NCBI GenBank assembly: GCA_020161435.1
Contig: JAIUNV010000004.1
Location: forward strand, 186,001-250,000
Direction: 5' to 3'
Source: Bacteroidota bacterium
GTDB taxonomy: Bacteria; Bacteroidota; Bacteroidia; Chitinophagales; Chitinophagaceae
Length of the DNA stretch: 64,000 bases
Made by a program: the position numbers and the translations under genes. The notes under the pieces were generated by a model that saw only the letters and a program-made list of their open reading frames with translations, had not been told where the DNA came from and made no database searches. Shown here one piece after another: positions 53,925 through 62,757 of this stretch (the stretch's first letter is position 1; every line of letters begins with the position of its first letter).

Positions 53925-55970
53925 ATGAAACGTTGCTGGTTGCTCATAGTAGGTTGTATGCTGCTCTTGCATGTGCAGGCACAGGTAGTGCAACAAACTA
54001 CGGTGGAGCAACAGTTGGAAAACCTGGCCGAAGCTGATGAAACGGAAACGGAAGACGATTCTTACCTGCAACAAATTCAGCAATACAGCCGTAACCCGCT
54101 CAACATGAATACGGCCCAGGAAGCCGACTTGCAGGTATTCCGTTTTTTGAGTGAATTGCAGATACAAACCTTTTTGCAATACCGCCGGCTCAATGGCTTG
54201 TTGCTGAGTGTGTATGAACTGCAATCCGTGCCCGGTTGGGATTTGGAAACCATTGCCCGCATCCGGCCATACATCAGCGTTGGCCCGGCAGAAAACTTAT
54301 TGCAAAACTTTCGCAAACGCTTCACGGAAGGCAATCATTATATCTTGTTTCGGGTGGGGCAAACCTTGGAAAAGAGCAAAGGATTTTTACCAAAAGACAC
54401 AATGCCGCCAACGTATTTGGGTAGCCAGCAGCGGCTGTTGTTTCGCTACAAATACGTGTACAAAAACCAATTGCAATATGGCATATTGGGAGAGAAGGAT
54501 CCCGGCGAACAATTCTTTAAAGGAGCTCAGAAAAACGGTTTCGATTTTTACAGCATGCACTTGTTTGTACGCAATGTGGGTGTGGTAAAACAACTGGCCT
54601 TGGGCGATTTTACAGTTAACCTTGGGCAGGGTTTGTTAGTCTATCAATCCTTGGCTTTTCGCAAGAGTGTGGATGTAATGAACATCAAACGGCAGGCAGA
54701 AACTTTCAGGCCGTACAACAGCCCCGGCGAAGTCAATTTTATGCGGGGTGCCGCCATCACCGTGGGTAAAGAAAAACTGCAGCTGAGTGTGTTTGCTTCC
54801 CGCCGAAAAGTATCGGCCAATGCCGTGGTGGACTCTGTCAATTTTGAAGATTACATCAGCAGTATTTTGACCAGCGGCTTTCACAGAACAGACAACGAAG
54901 TGAATGATCGCAACAACATCACGCAAACAGCTACGGGCGGACGATTGCAATACAAAAACAAACAGCTCATGTTGGCGGCCAATGGCATCCATTACCAGCT
55001 GAGCAAGCCCTTGCAAAAACAGGACGAACCTTATAATCAGTTTGCTTTTGGTGGCGATAAACTCACCGGCCTGAGTGCAGAGTTTGCCTACACCTGGCGC
55101 AATGTGCATGCCTTTGGCGAGTACGCCATGAACCCCGGTGGTGGCAAGGCTTACGTGGCTGGGTTACTCACCAGTGTAGATCCTCGCTTAGACCTGTCGT
55201 TGCAAGTGCGCAACATTGATCGTAATTATCACAGTTTGTACGCCAATGCCTTTACCGAAAGCACCACGCCAATCAATGAACGGGGGATGTTTTTGGGTGC
55301 ATCGTTGCGGCCGCTGCGCACCATTCGCATAGATGCGTATGCTGATTTGTACAGTTTTCCCTGGCTGAAGTTTCGGGTAGACCGGCCCTCGAAAGGGAAG
55401 GATTACGTGGTACAGTTTACCTGGAAGCCAAATAAACAAGTTGAAGTCTACACCCGCTACCGCAGCGAAACCAAAGCCATTAACTATAGCAATACCAATT
55501 TACCCTCGGCACTCACTCAAGATGTGGCCCGCCAAAACTGGCGTACCCATGCTGTGCTGAAAGTTTCGCCGGCAGTAACGCTGCGGGCCCGAACTGAAAT
55601 GGTGTGGTACGACCGAAAAGGGGCACAAGCCGAAGAAGGTTTTCTGGTGTTTGCCGACATGCTGTACAAGCCCATGATGCAACCGCTGTCGCTCAACTTT
55701 CGGTTGCAATATTTTGAAACCGACGATTACAACAGCCGCTTGTATGCTTTTGAAAATGATGTGCTGTATAGTTTTTCCATTCCGCCCTTTTACGACAAAG
55801 GCTACAGGGGCTATTTCAACATCAACTACGATATCAGCAAATCGGTAACGGCCTGGTTTCGACTGGCCCGCACCTGGTACACCGATCGAACCACGGTGGG
55901 TAGTGGTAACGATGAAATTTTGGGCAACCACAAAACAGATGTCCGCTTTCAAGTGTTGATCACTTTGTAA
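53925..55970 (+). CDS. Helix-hairpin-helix outer-membrane barrel protein
   Basis: 681 residues. Signal peptide MKRCWLLIVGCMLLLHVQA. Residues about 50-125 hold two ComEA-type helix-hairpin-helix units (NPLNMNTAQEADLQVF, LLLSVYELQSVPGWDLETI). The long remainder is beta-strand rich (LGDFTVNLGQGLLVYQSLAF, RNIDRNYHSLYANAF) and looks like an outer-membrane barrel. Such HhH-barrel fusions are common in Bacteroidota, but their function is not established; binding DNA at the surface is only a possibility. It follows the PorV-like gene. Confidence 0.75.
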   Translation: MKRCWLLIVGCMLLLHVQAQVVQQTTVEQQLENLAEADETETEDDSYLQQIQQYSRNPLNMNTAQEADLQVFRFLSELQIQTFLQYRRLNGLLLSVYELQSVPGWDLETIARIRPYISVGPAENLLQNFRKRFTEGNHYILFRVGQTLEKSKGFLPKDTMPPTYLGSQQRLLFRYKYVYKNQLQYGILGEKDPGEQFFKGAQKNGFDFYSMHLFVRNVGVVKQLALGDFTVNLGQGLLVYQSLAFRKSVDVMNIKRQAETFRPYNSPGEVNFMRGAAITVGKEKLQLSVFASRRKVSANAVVDSVNFEDYISSILTSGFHRTDNEVNDRNNITQTATGGRLQYKNKQLMLAANGIHYQLSKPLQKQDEPYNQFAFGGDKLTGLSAEFAYTWRNVHAFGEYAMNPGGGKAYVAGLLTSVDPRLDLSLQVRNIDRNYHSLYANAFTESTTPINERGMFLGASLRPLRTIRIDAYADLYSFPWLKFRVDRPSKGKDYVVQFTWKPNKQVEVYTRYRSETKAINYSNTNLPSALTQDVARQNWRTHAVLKVSPAVTLRARTEMVWYDRKGAQAEEGFLVFADMLYKPMMQPLSLNFRLQYFETDDYNSRLYAFENDVLYSFSIPPFYDKGYRGYFNINYDISKSVTAWFRLARTWYTDRTTVGSGNDEILGNHKTDVRFQVLITL

Positions 55971-56025
55971 TTGTATCACTTCACATCTGCAGCTATACCT
56001 TAGGTTTGCAGCATAAACGAATACC

Positions 56026-56334
56026 ATGAGCAACGAGAATCCCAATCAACTGAACATAGAAATTACAGAAGAAATAGCTGAAGGTCAGTATGCCAATCTG
56101 GCCATCATTACCCATAGCCATGCAGAGTTTGTGATCGACTTTGTAAATGTGATGCCCGGCACGCCAAAGAGCAAGGTAAAAAGCCGCATCATTATGACGC
56201 CGCAGCATGCCAAGCGTTTTATGAAAGCACTGGCAGAAAACATCAGCCGCTTTGAAGATGCCAACGGCGATATTCAAGACCTGGAGCAAATAGAAGTGCC
56301 CATGAACTTTGGTGGTCCCGCTGCCCAAGCATAA
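56026..56334 (+). CDS. DUF3467 protein
   Basis: 102 residues, soluble. QLNIEITEEIAEGQYANLAIITHSHAEFVIDFVNVMPG and KSRIIMTPQHAKRFMKALAENI match the small DUF3467 family, which is widespread in Bacteroidota and other phyla and has no assigned function. Cytoplasmic, no signal sequence. Confidence 0.9.
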   Translation: MSNENPNQLNIEITEEIAEGQYANLAIITHSHAEFVIDFVNVMPGTPKSKVKSRIIMTPQHAKRFMKALAENISRFEDANGDIQDLEQIEVPMNFGGPAAQA

Positions 56335-56376
56335 GTCACTAGCAGCTTTTGGCCCTCAGCTTTCCGCCTTTAGCCT

Positions 56377-57081
56377 TCATATCATATCCCCCGAATCAGC
56401 AAAGCTGTAATAACCTTGATCGCTAACGATGATGTGGTCAATCACTTCCATGTCAATCAGTCGGGCGGCCTGCTTTATTTTATCAGTCAACTTACGGTCG
56501 GCTTCGCTGGGCCGCAGGTTGCCACTGGGATGGTTGTGCGATAAAATGAGGTGAGAAGCCTGCAATTCCAAAGCCCGTTTGAAGATGATTTTTGGATCGG
56601 CAATGGTGCCGGTCACGCCGCCGGTACTCACCACTTCGGTAGCCAGCACCCGGTTGGCCTTGTTGAGGTACACCACAATAAACGATTCTCTCGATTCGTG
56701 CTGTAGGCGTTTGCGCAGATACACCGCAATGTCTTTGCTGGAGCGAAGTACCGGCAGTTGGTTCAATGCCTCTTCTTCCAATAAAATACCCAACTGAAGT
56801 GCAGCTTTAATGGCCACGGCTTTGGCAGGCCCTACGCCTTTTACTTTCTGTAAATCTTTCAGGCTCATTTTGGCCAGGCTGCTCAGGCTATTGCCACCTT
56901 GTTGCAGTAGCTCCCGGGCCAGGTCGATGGCGCTTTTGCTGCGGGTGCCATTGTTGATGAGGATGGCCAACAGCTCTGTGGCGCTGAGTGCATCGGCACC
57001 ACGGGCAAGCATTTTTTCACGGGGTTTGTCGTCGGCCGCCCACTGTTTGATGGGTGTGTGTGGTTTGTTGAAATTTTCCAT
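56377..57081 (-). CDS. radC: RadC family JAB/MPN-domain protein
   Basis: 234 residues. An N-terminal helix-hairpin-helix region (LQKVKGVGPAKAVAIKAALQLG) precedes an MPN+ metalloprotease-type domain with the zinc motif LILSHNHPSGNLRPSEAD. Named RadC for a supposed repair role that has since been doubted; its enzymatic activity is unknown. It is convergent with the DUF3467 gene and divergent from prs. Confidence 0.92.
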   Translation of the reverse strand: MENFNKPHTPIKQWAADDKPREKMLARGADALSATELLAILINNGTRSKSAIDLARELLQQGGNSLSSLAKMSLKDLQKVKGVGPAKAVAIKAALQLGILLEEEALNQLPVLRSSKDIAVYLRKRLQHESRESFIVVYLNKANRVLATEVVSTGGVTGTIADPKIIFKRALELQASHLILSHNHPSGNLRPSEADRKLTDKIKQAARLIDMEVIDHIIVSDQGYYSFADSGDMI

Positions 57082-57176
57082 ATCGTTATATCAGGATGCC
57101 TATACGATGCACTTATCTTCGCAGCCGTTAGTATTTCTCTTCCATCTTTTTCAAGGATAATAAATTTACCTACGTT

Positions 57177-58124
57177 ATGAGCCTTCAGGCACGAATTTTT
57201 TCAGGTACTGGTTCGAAGTACTTAGCTGAAAAAATAGCCAAAAATTTCGGCATTGAATTAGGAGCCGTGAATGCAACACGGTTTAGCGATGGCGAAATTG
57301 GCATCGAATTTTTAGAAAGCATCCGTGGCGATTATGTGTTTTTGGTGCAGGGCACTTATGCCCCCGCCGACAACCTGCTGGAGCTGTTGCTGATGATTGA
57401 TGCGGCCCGCCGTGCATCGGCTTACAAAGTAATTGCAGTGATTCCTTACTACGGATATGCCCGGCAAGACAGGAAAGACCGGCCACGGGTAGCCATTGGC
57501 AGTAAGCTGGTAGCCAACATGATTACCGCTGCTGGTGCCGACAGGGTCATTACCATGGATCTGCACGCCCCGCAAATTCAGGGTTACTTTGATATTCCGG
57601 TGGATCATCTCGATTCTTCTGCGGTGTTCATTCCTTACATTGAAAAACTGGGATTGCAGAACCTCACATTTGCGGCGCCAGACGTAGGCAGCACCAACCG
57701 TGTACGGGAAGTGGCCAGCTATTTCAACGCCGAAATGGTGATATGTGACAAGCACCGCAAACGGGCCAATGAAATTGCCAGCATGACGGTGATTGGCGAT
57801 GTAATGGACAAAGACATTATTTTGATTGATGACATCTGCGACACCGGTGGTACCTTGGCAAAAGCAGCGGCATTACTCAAAGAAAAAGGGGCTAAGTCTG
57901 TACGTGCATTTTGTACCCATCCCGTGTTGAGTGGCAATGCTTTCAGCAACATCGCCAACAGTGTAATGGAAGAGTTGATTGTGTGCGATACCATTCCATT
58001 AAAAGAAGGCGCACCAGAAAAAATTAAAGCCATTAGTGTGGCCGATTTGTTTGCGGTAGCCATTCGCAATGCCTTTGAAAACAAGAGCATTCACAGCTTG
58101 TTTGTGCACAGCCACAGAAAGTAA
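57177..58124 (+). CDS. prs: Ribose-phosphate pyrophosphokinase
   Basis: 315 residues. It makes PRPP from ribose 5-phosphate and ATP for nucleotides, His and Trp. Motifs: N-terminal FSGTGSKYLAEKIA, the ATP flexible region YARQDRKDRPRVAIGSKLVAN, divalent-metal DLHAPQIQGYF, and the PRPP loop ILIDDICDTGGTLAKAA. The length is standard. Start MSLQARIFSGTG fits. Confidence 0.97.
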   Translation: MSLQARIFSGTGSKYLAEKIAKNFGIELGAVNATRFSDGEIGIEFLESIRGDYVFLVQGTYAPADNLLELLLMIDAARRASAYKVIAVIPYYGYARQDRKDRPRVAIGSKLVANMITAAGADRVITMDLHAPQIQGYFDIPVDHLDSSAVFIPYIEKLGLQNLTFAAPDVGSTNRVREVASYFNAEMVICDKHRKRANEIASMTVIGDVMDKDIILIDDICDTGGTLAKAAALLKEKGAKSVRAFCTHPVLSGNAFSNIANSVMEELIVCDTIPLKEGAPEKIKAISVADLFAVAIRNAFENKSIHSLFVHSHRK

Positions 58125-58146
58125 TTGTTGTAGTAGAATAATCATG

Positions 58147-58182
58147 CAAGCGTCGTGCCTTTTGGTGCGACGCTTGTTGTTT
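58147..58182 (+). terminator. Terminator of prs
   Basis: CAAGCGTCG (58147-58155) pairs with CGACGCTTG (58168-58176), 12-base loop, followed by TTGTTTG. Confidence 0.75.
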
Positions 58183-58213
58183 GCAGCAAGCATTGGGGTA
58201 GGGCCCAAATAAG

Positions 58214-58234
58214 AAAAACCTCCCCGGAGGGAGG
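58214..58234 (-). terminator. Terminator of the T9SS-sorted protein gene
   Basis: On the minus strand CCTCCC pairs with GGGAGG (58234-58229 with 58224-58219), loop TCCG, then five T. Confidence 0.85.
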
Positions 58235-58256
58235 CTTTCTTTTGATCTGAAAAACC

Positions 58257-59879
58257 CTATTGGACACTAATTTGTGTCGACATTTTTTGTAAGCCATCGG
58301 TGTACAACAACCGGTATAAACCAGCATGCAATAAGCCGCTGTTTAAGCTGGTTTGTACTGCTTCGGCAGGCACCGGATATTGCAACAGCATTTTGCCTTC
58401 CAAAGTATAAATAGTAATAACGGCTTTCGATTTTGCTACGGGGTGCTGTACAATGATGCCGGAACCAGCGGTAACAGGATTAGGCCAAACATTGAAACCA
58501 CCAGAAATGTTGGCTTGCAAGCGAACCATTTTGCTATAGCGAACACTACCGTCTTTATCTTCTATCCGGAGGCGATAAAAATTATTACCTGTCAATGGTT
58601 TTGCATCCTCCACCTGATAATTATTGTAGAGCTGATTGCCTGTGGCTGCAAGTGTTTGTAGTGGTGTGAACACTTGTCCATTATTGCTTCTTTCTACAAT
58701 GTAGCGGCCGGTGTTATTTTCCTGAGCGGTTGTCCACGCCAGTACGTGAGCACGGCTGGTTTTGCTGGCTGTGAAAGAAAGTAGATCAACCGGCAGAAAC
58801 ATGCCAACCGGTGCCATAGCTACACCACGAAATGCCTGATTGGCACTGGCAGTAACCAGTAGATTGATAGTAGGAGCTCCAATGGAAGCGTTATATCCGG
58901 AAGCATCTGTAAGGCTCACTAACTCGCCGCCACCACTACTTCCTGTACCACCTTTTCTTGTAGCGTATATGGTAATGCTGTTATCAACACTATTTTTAAC
59001 ACCTGTAATGCCACGGTAATCATCTGCGTCTACTCCAATGGTTCCATTTGCCACCCAGTTGCCACCAACCAGCGAAAACTTCTGAAGTCCAATGGCATCA
59101 TCTGCCACGTACAACACATCGGGACCAGCAACAGATGCGTTGAGATCGAAGAAAACAAACTGATAAGGACTACCTGTAGTGGTAGCATAACCGGGAAGAT
59201 TGGCAATTGAATTACCAGTGCTTGCTGGAAGACCAGTTCCAACCTGGGCAACTCTGTAAGGGAGCGATGCACTTTGAGCACTGATAAACAAATTCCCATC
59301 TGCAATTGCAATTCCTCTGGTATTAGTAACAATGGTGCTAACTTGAGTAGAGGTTGTAGAGCCAAGAGCAAAATAACGTACACCACCGGCCCCACCTGAA
59401 GCCCAAAAGCTTGTGCCGTCTGTCGTAACAACACTTCTGGGAGAAGCGCCTGTTGAATAATCCGTTAATGCAGTTGTAAGATTGATATTTTTCGAGGCAT
59501 CAATTCTGGCAATTGATCTATTAACAGTAGCTGATGTGGTAGAACTCAATGCGCCAATTTGACCTAAGGTGCGGTCATAACCGGCAAGAGTGAGATAGTG
59601 ACCATCTGTAGAACGCATAAGCATTCCTTCACTTGCACCAGTGCCACCCAAAATCAAAATTTTGTTAGGAGCCGAAGCCGTAGTTGGAATAAGTGTTTGA
59701 GAAACAAAAGTACCAGCAGGTGTATACTCATCTAAAAAAACAGGTGACCCGGTATTGCTTAATGCATCAAGCCCGGTACCCACCCTAACTAGTATCACAT
59801 TGCCTTCAACATAATTTTGACTACTACCCGTGGCAGCTGCTAATAAAAGGCTGGATAATAGGAGAGCAGTAAGTCTCAT
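58257..59879 (-). CDS. Secreted protein with T9SS type A sorting domain
   Basis: 540 residues. Signal peptide to ...LLAAATGSS. The body is a beta-propeller-like secreted region (residues about 25-370) with repeated strands and no catalytic motif recognised. Then FLPVDLLSFTASKTSRAHVLAWTTAQENNTGRYIVERS, a segment typical before T9SS tails, and the C-terminal sorting domain FNVWPNPVTAGSGIIVQHP ... GLYRLLYTDGLQKMSTQISV. It should be exported by the type IX system, of which PorT is encoded at 43921. Confidence 0.85.
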   Translation of the reverse strand: MRLTALLLSSLLLAAATGSSQNYVEGNVILVRVGTGLDALSNTGSPVFLDEYTPAGTFVSQTLIPTTASAPNKILILGGTGASEGMLMRSTDGHYLTLAGYDRTLGQIGALSSTTSATVNRSIARIDASKNINLTTALTDYSTGASPRSVVTTDGTSFWASGGAGGVRYFALGSTTSTQVSTIVTNTRGIAIADGNLFISAQSASLPYRVAQVGTGLPASTGNSIANLPGYATTTGSPYQFVFFDLNASVAGPDVLYVADDAIGLQKFSLVGGNWVANGTIGVDADDYRGITGVKNSVDNSITIYATRKGGTGSSGGGELVSLTDASGYNASIGAPTINLLVTASANQAFRGVAMAPVGMFLPVDLLSFTASKTSRAHVLAWTTAQENNTGRYIVERSNNGQVFTPLQTLAATGNQLYNNYQVEDAKPLTGNNFYRLRIEDKDGSVRYSKMVRLQANISGGFNVWPNPVTAGSGIIVQHPVAKSKAVITIYTLEGKMLLQYPVPAEAVQTSLNSGLLHAGLYRLLYTDGLQKMSTQISVQ

Positions 59880-60017
59880 TTAAGGAAGGCCGTTTTAGGA
59901 ATTGTAAAAGTGTGAAAAACCTGCAATGCCCAACGTTAAACATATTCACATATAATCACAATTTGTGGTATAACCTTCGTTTTCAAGTGAATATGATTGG
60001 CTGTATGCAAAATGGCA

Positions 60018-60043
60018 ATGCCTGTACAAATTAGTACAGGCAT
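60018..60043. other. 10-bp perfect hairpin between secreted-protein genes
   Basis: ATGCCTGTAC (60018-60027) pairs with GTACAGGCAT (60034-60043), loop AAATTA, with no long T tract. It may end the 60112 transcript. Confidence 0.55.
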
Positions 60044-60111
60044 TTGAAAGTTGCAAGAAAGTGAGGGTTTGTTTTCAATAAGTTTTCAGTATTAATGACG
60101 GCGGCAATTGG

Positions 60112-62745
60112 CTATTGTTTGTGTAGAATTGGTGCTGCTACAAATGGAAGCACCGCACCACTTCCACAAGGCCCGGTTACAGCCTTGAGGTATACACCTC
60201 CTGTGGCACTAAAACCCGGTGTAAATACCACCCGGTTGCCTGCTTTAAACGTAACCATCGTATTTACCCCTCCAATAATGGTGGCAGCTGTATTGGTTTG
60301 GTTGCTACTTTCAAAATGGTATTGCCCCCCATTCATAATCATATTTACAGCTTGTGTATTTGGGCAGGGTTGGTATAAATCTCCACTCCACAATCCGCGG
60401 CCGTAGGTAGCAGCAACAAGCCTGCCCAGTGTATGATCTACCTGCAAGTCTGTAATGGGTACACGTGGAAGATTGTTGCTAAACGGTGCCCAACCACCAA
60501 GGTTGATATTATAATAATACACCCCGATTTCTGATCCTACATACAACGCAGGTGTATTGTCATTGGCTGCATTAGCGTATGCAATACTGTACATGGGCAC
60601 ATTGGGCAAACCATTGCTTACGTTTACCCATGTTATACCAGTATTAAAACTCCTGAACACTTTGCCATTGGGCGTATAGCCAGACAATGCAATGCTGATA
60701 TCCTGCTTATTTGCAGGGTTTACTGCTAATGCGGCGATGTTGGTACCCGCTGTAGTGGGCCAAAAAATTTCTGTCCAGTTGGCGGTGCTGTTTTGCAACG
60801 GATTATTGTTTACCCATATTCTACTACCATTACTCATGTATAAACTGGCGGTTGCTCCACCATCATTGCTGGCGATGGCCATGCTGGGTGCAAGGCCTGT
60901 TGCTGCAGGCATGGCAATCGGCCCAATGTTATATACAGTTTCGCCATTGTTTACCAAAACCAGAATGCCATTGTTGCTGTACATGTATATCGTTTCAGGG
61001 TTGAGCGTCATTACCGGAACAAGAATAGATTGTGGCGGATGCTGCACAATCGGTGTTATCCACGGATAAACAGTTATGCTCCCATAGTTCGGGATATTGG
61101 GTACAGTATAAAAAGTTTCTCCACCATCGGCTGATCTGCGCAGTAAGCCATTTTGCTGGCAAGCGTATATCACATTTGCATTAATGCTGCTTATCAGGTT
61201 GTCCATACCATCGCCACCCAGCACAAATTTCCACGCTGGGTTGGCGGAGGAGTTGTATCGGAAATGACCATTGTCCTGTGTGCCTATCAGGTGTTTGCCC
61301 GCAACACCTACAGTGCCGCTGTACCTATAAATTTCAGTAATTACCAACCCATTGCTTTTGCTGGTAAAAGAAGCACCGCCATTTGTACTGGTATAAATGC
61401 CCCCATCATTGCACAACCACAAATCACCGGTAAGTGGATGACGTTTCAAATCATGTTGATCTGCATGAATATTGGTATTTGTAATTTGAGTAAGTGTTGA
61501 ACCTCCGTTCGTGCTTCTTGCCAATGCAACACTCCCCACAAAAACATCATCGGCATTAGTTGGATTTACATACAGTGTATTTGCGTAAAATCCAATGTCC
61601 ATGCTGCCAAGGTTCATCAATGCAACATTGGATGCAAGGCTGGTGGCTACCGCACTAAATGTTTCGTTAGTGTTGGCCCTGTAAAAAAGTCCGACAAAGA
61701 TGTTATTGTTTCCCGATTGGCTACCCGGACCTGCCAGTACGTACACAGCATTAGGCCGGTTGGCCGATACGCCAATTTCCATTCTGTTCACGGCTGCTGT
61801 TGTAACCCGAGATGCAGTTCTTACGCCTGCTGTAAAATCATAGCTGTGTAGTTGGTTGTCTCCAAGCCGGGTGATGTAAAGTACATTAGCATCATCTGGT
61901 TTAAATTCGATGTCATTCGTATTGCTAAAAAGTCCGGTTGGTAAAAAGCGCCAGCTTTGTGCACCATTTGTTGTTTCAAAAATGCCATTGTTCATTGCTG
62001 CCAACAATCTGTTTGGATCGTTAGGATGTATCAATAATTTGTAACCACCACTACCAGAGTCGGGTATGGCATCTGTTATGCCCTTATTGGCCAGCTGCCA
62101 TGTATTGCCCCCGTCAGTGCTTTTAATACAACCAAACCCTTTGTGCAAATACACGTTGGCCGAAAGTCCTTCACCTGTGAGTGCATATATAGTATTGTTG
62201 TTGGGCCACGGGGCCACCACAATATCTGAAATGCCCAATGCAGGTAGCGTGGCTGTTACATTGTACCAAAGTGCTCCGCCATTTGTAGTTTTCCAAATGC
62301 CACCACCCGCTGCACCGGCATACATCACCTGACTGTTCACGGGGTCGAAGGCAATACAATTCACCCGTCCTTGCAATGCTGTACCATTTTCTCCGCCAGC
62401 ATTGGTATGGCCAATGCTTTGCCAGTTGCCATTGTACGATTGTTGGGTAAGCGCTGATTGCTTTGCTTCTACAGTAAGGGCTTCAATGTTTTTTTGTAAA
62501 TAATTATCGAATTTACCCGAGGTAGTTTGGTGATGTGCAGCAAACCACTCCCATCGTTTCCATTGTTTGTATCCTGCTCTGTTGCCAGCAGTTGCAGTGT
62601 CGTAATATTGATTGATGCGCTTAGCAATGCTGGTAAAAGATGAATCACTACGAACATTGTATTGTTGCAATGCTTTATCAAAACCTTGTGTCATTGCCTC
62701 GGATACTACAACGCTAAAGCAAAAAAGTAGAAGCAGATTTTTCAT
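60112..62745 (-). CDS. Large secreted propeller protein with coathanger-stack C-terminus
   Basis: 877 residues. Signal peptide to ...VVSEAMT before QGFDKALQQ. Repeated Asp-box/BNR units such as WKTTNGGALWYNV, KSTDGGNTWQLA, RSTNGGSTLTQI, TSTNGGASFTSK and RSADGGETFYTV show a sortilin/sialidase-type beta-propeller (about residues 110-770). The C-terminus (TMVTFKAGNRVVFTPGFSA...YLKAVTGPC) matches the 3-coathanger-stack domain found at the ends of secreted Bacteroidota proteins. No sialidase catalytic residues were recognised. It is 12 bases downstream of the next gene. Confidence 0.8.
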   Translation of the reverse strand: MKNLLLLFCFSVVVSEAMTQGFDKALQQYNVRSDSSFTSIAKRINQYYDTATAGNRAGYKQWKRWEWFAAHHQTTSGKFDNYLQKNIEALTVEAKQSALTQQSYNGNWQSIGHTNAGGENGTALQGRVNCIAFDPVNSQVMYAGAAGGGIWKTTNGGALWYNVTATLPALGISDIVVAPWPNNNTIYALTGEGLSANVYLHKGFGCIKSTDGGNTWQLANKGITDAIPDSGSGGYKLLIHPNDPNRLLAAMNNGIFETTNGAQSWRFLPTGLFSNTNDIEFKPDDANVLYITRLGDNQLHSYDFTAGVRTASRVTTAAVNRMEIGVSANRPNAVYVLAGPGSQSGNNNIFVGLFYRANTNETFSAVATSLASNVALMNLGSMDIGFYANTLYVNPTNADDVFVGSVALARSTNGGSTLTQITNTNIHADQHDLKRHPLTGDLWLCNDGGIYTSTNGGASFTSKSNGLVITEIYRYSGTVGVAGKHLIGTQDNGHFRYNSSANPAWKFVLGGDGMDNLISSINANVIYACQQNGLLRRSADGGETFYTVPNIPNYGSITVYPWITPIVQHPPQSILVPVMTLNPETIYMYSNNGILVLVNNGETVYNIGPIAMPAATGLAPSMAIASNDGGATASLYMSNGSRIWVNNNPLQNSTANWTEIFWPTTAGTNIAALAVNPANKQDISIALSGYTPNGKVFRSFNTGITWVNVSNGLPNVPMYSIAYANAANDNTPALYVGSEIGVYYYNINLGGWAPFSNNLPRVPITDLQVDHTLGRLVAATYGRGLWSGDLYQPCPNTQAVNMIMNGGQYHFESSNQTNTAATIIGGVNTMVTFKAGNRVVFTPGFSATGGVYLKAVTGPCGSGAVLPFVAAPILHKQ

Positions 62746-62757
62746 ATAAGAATGATT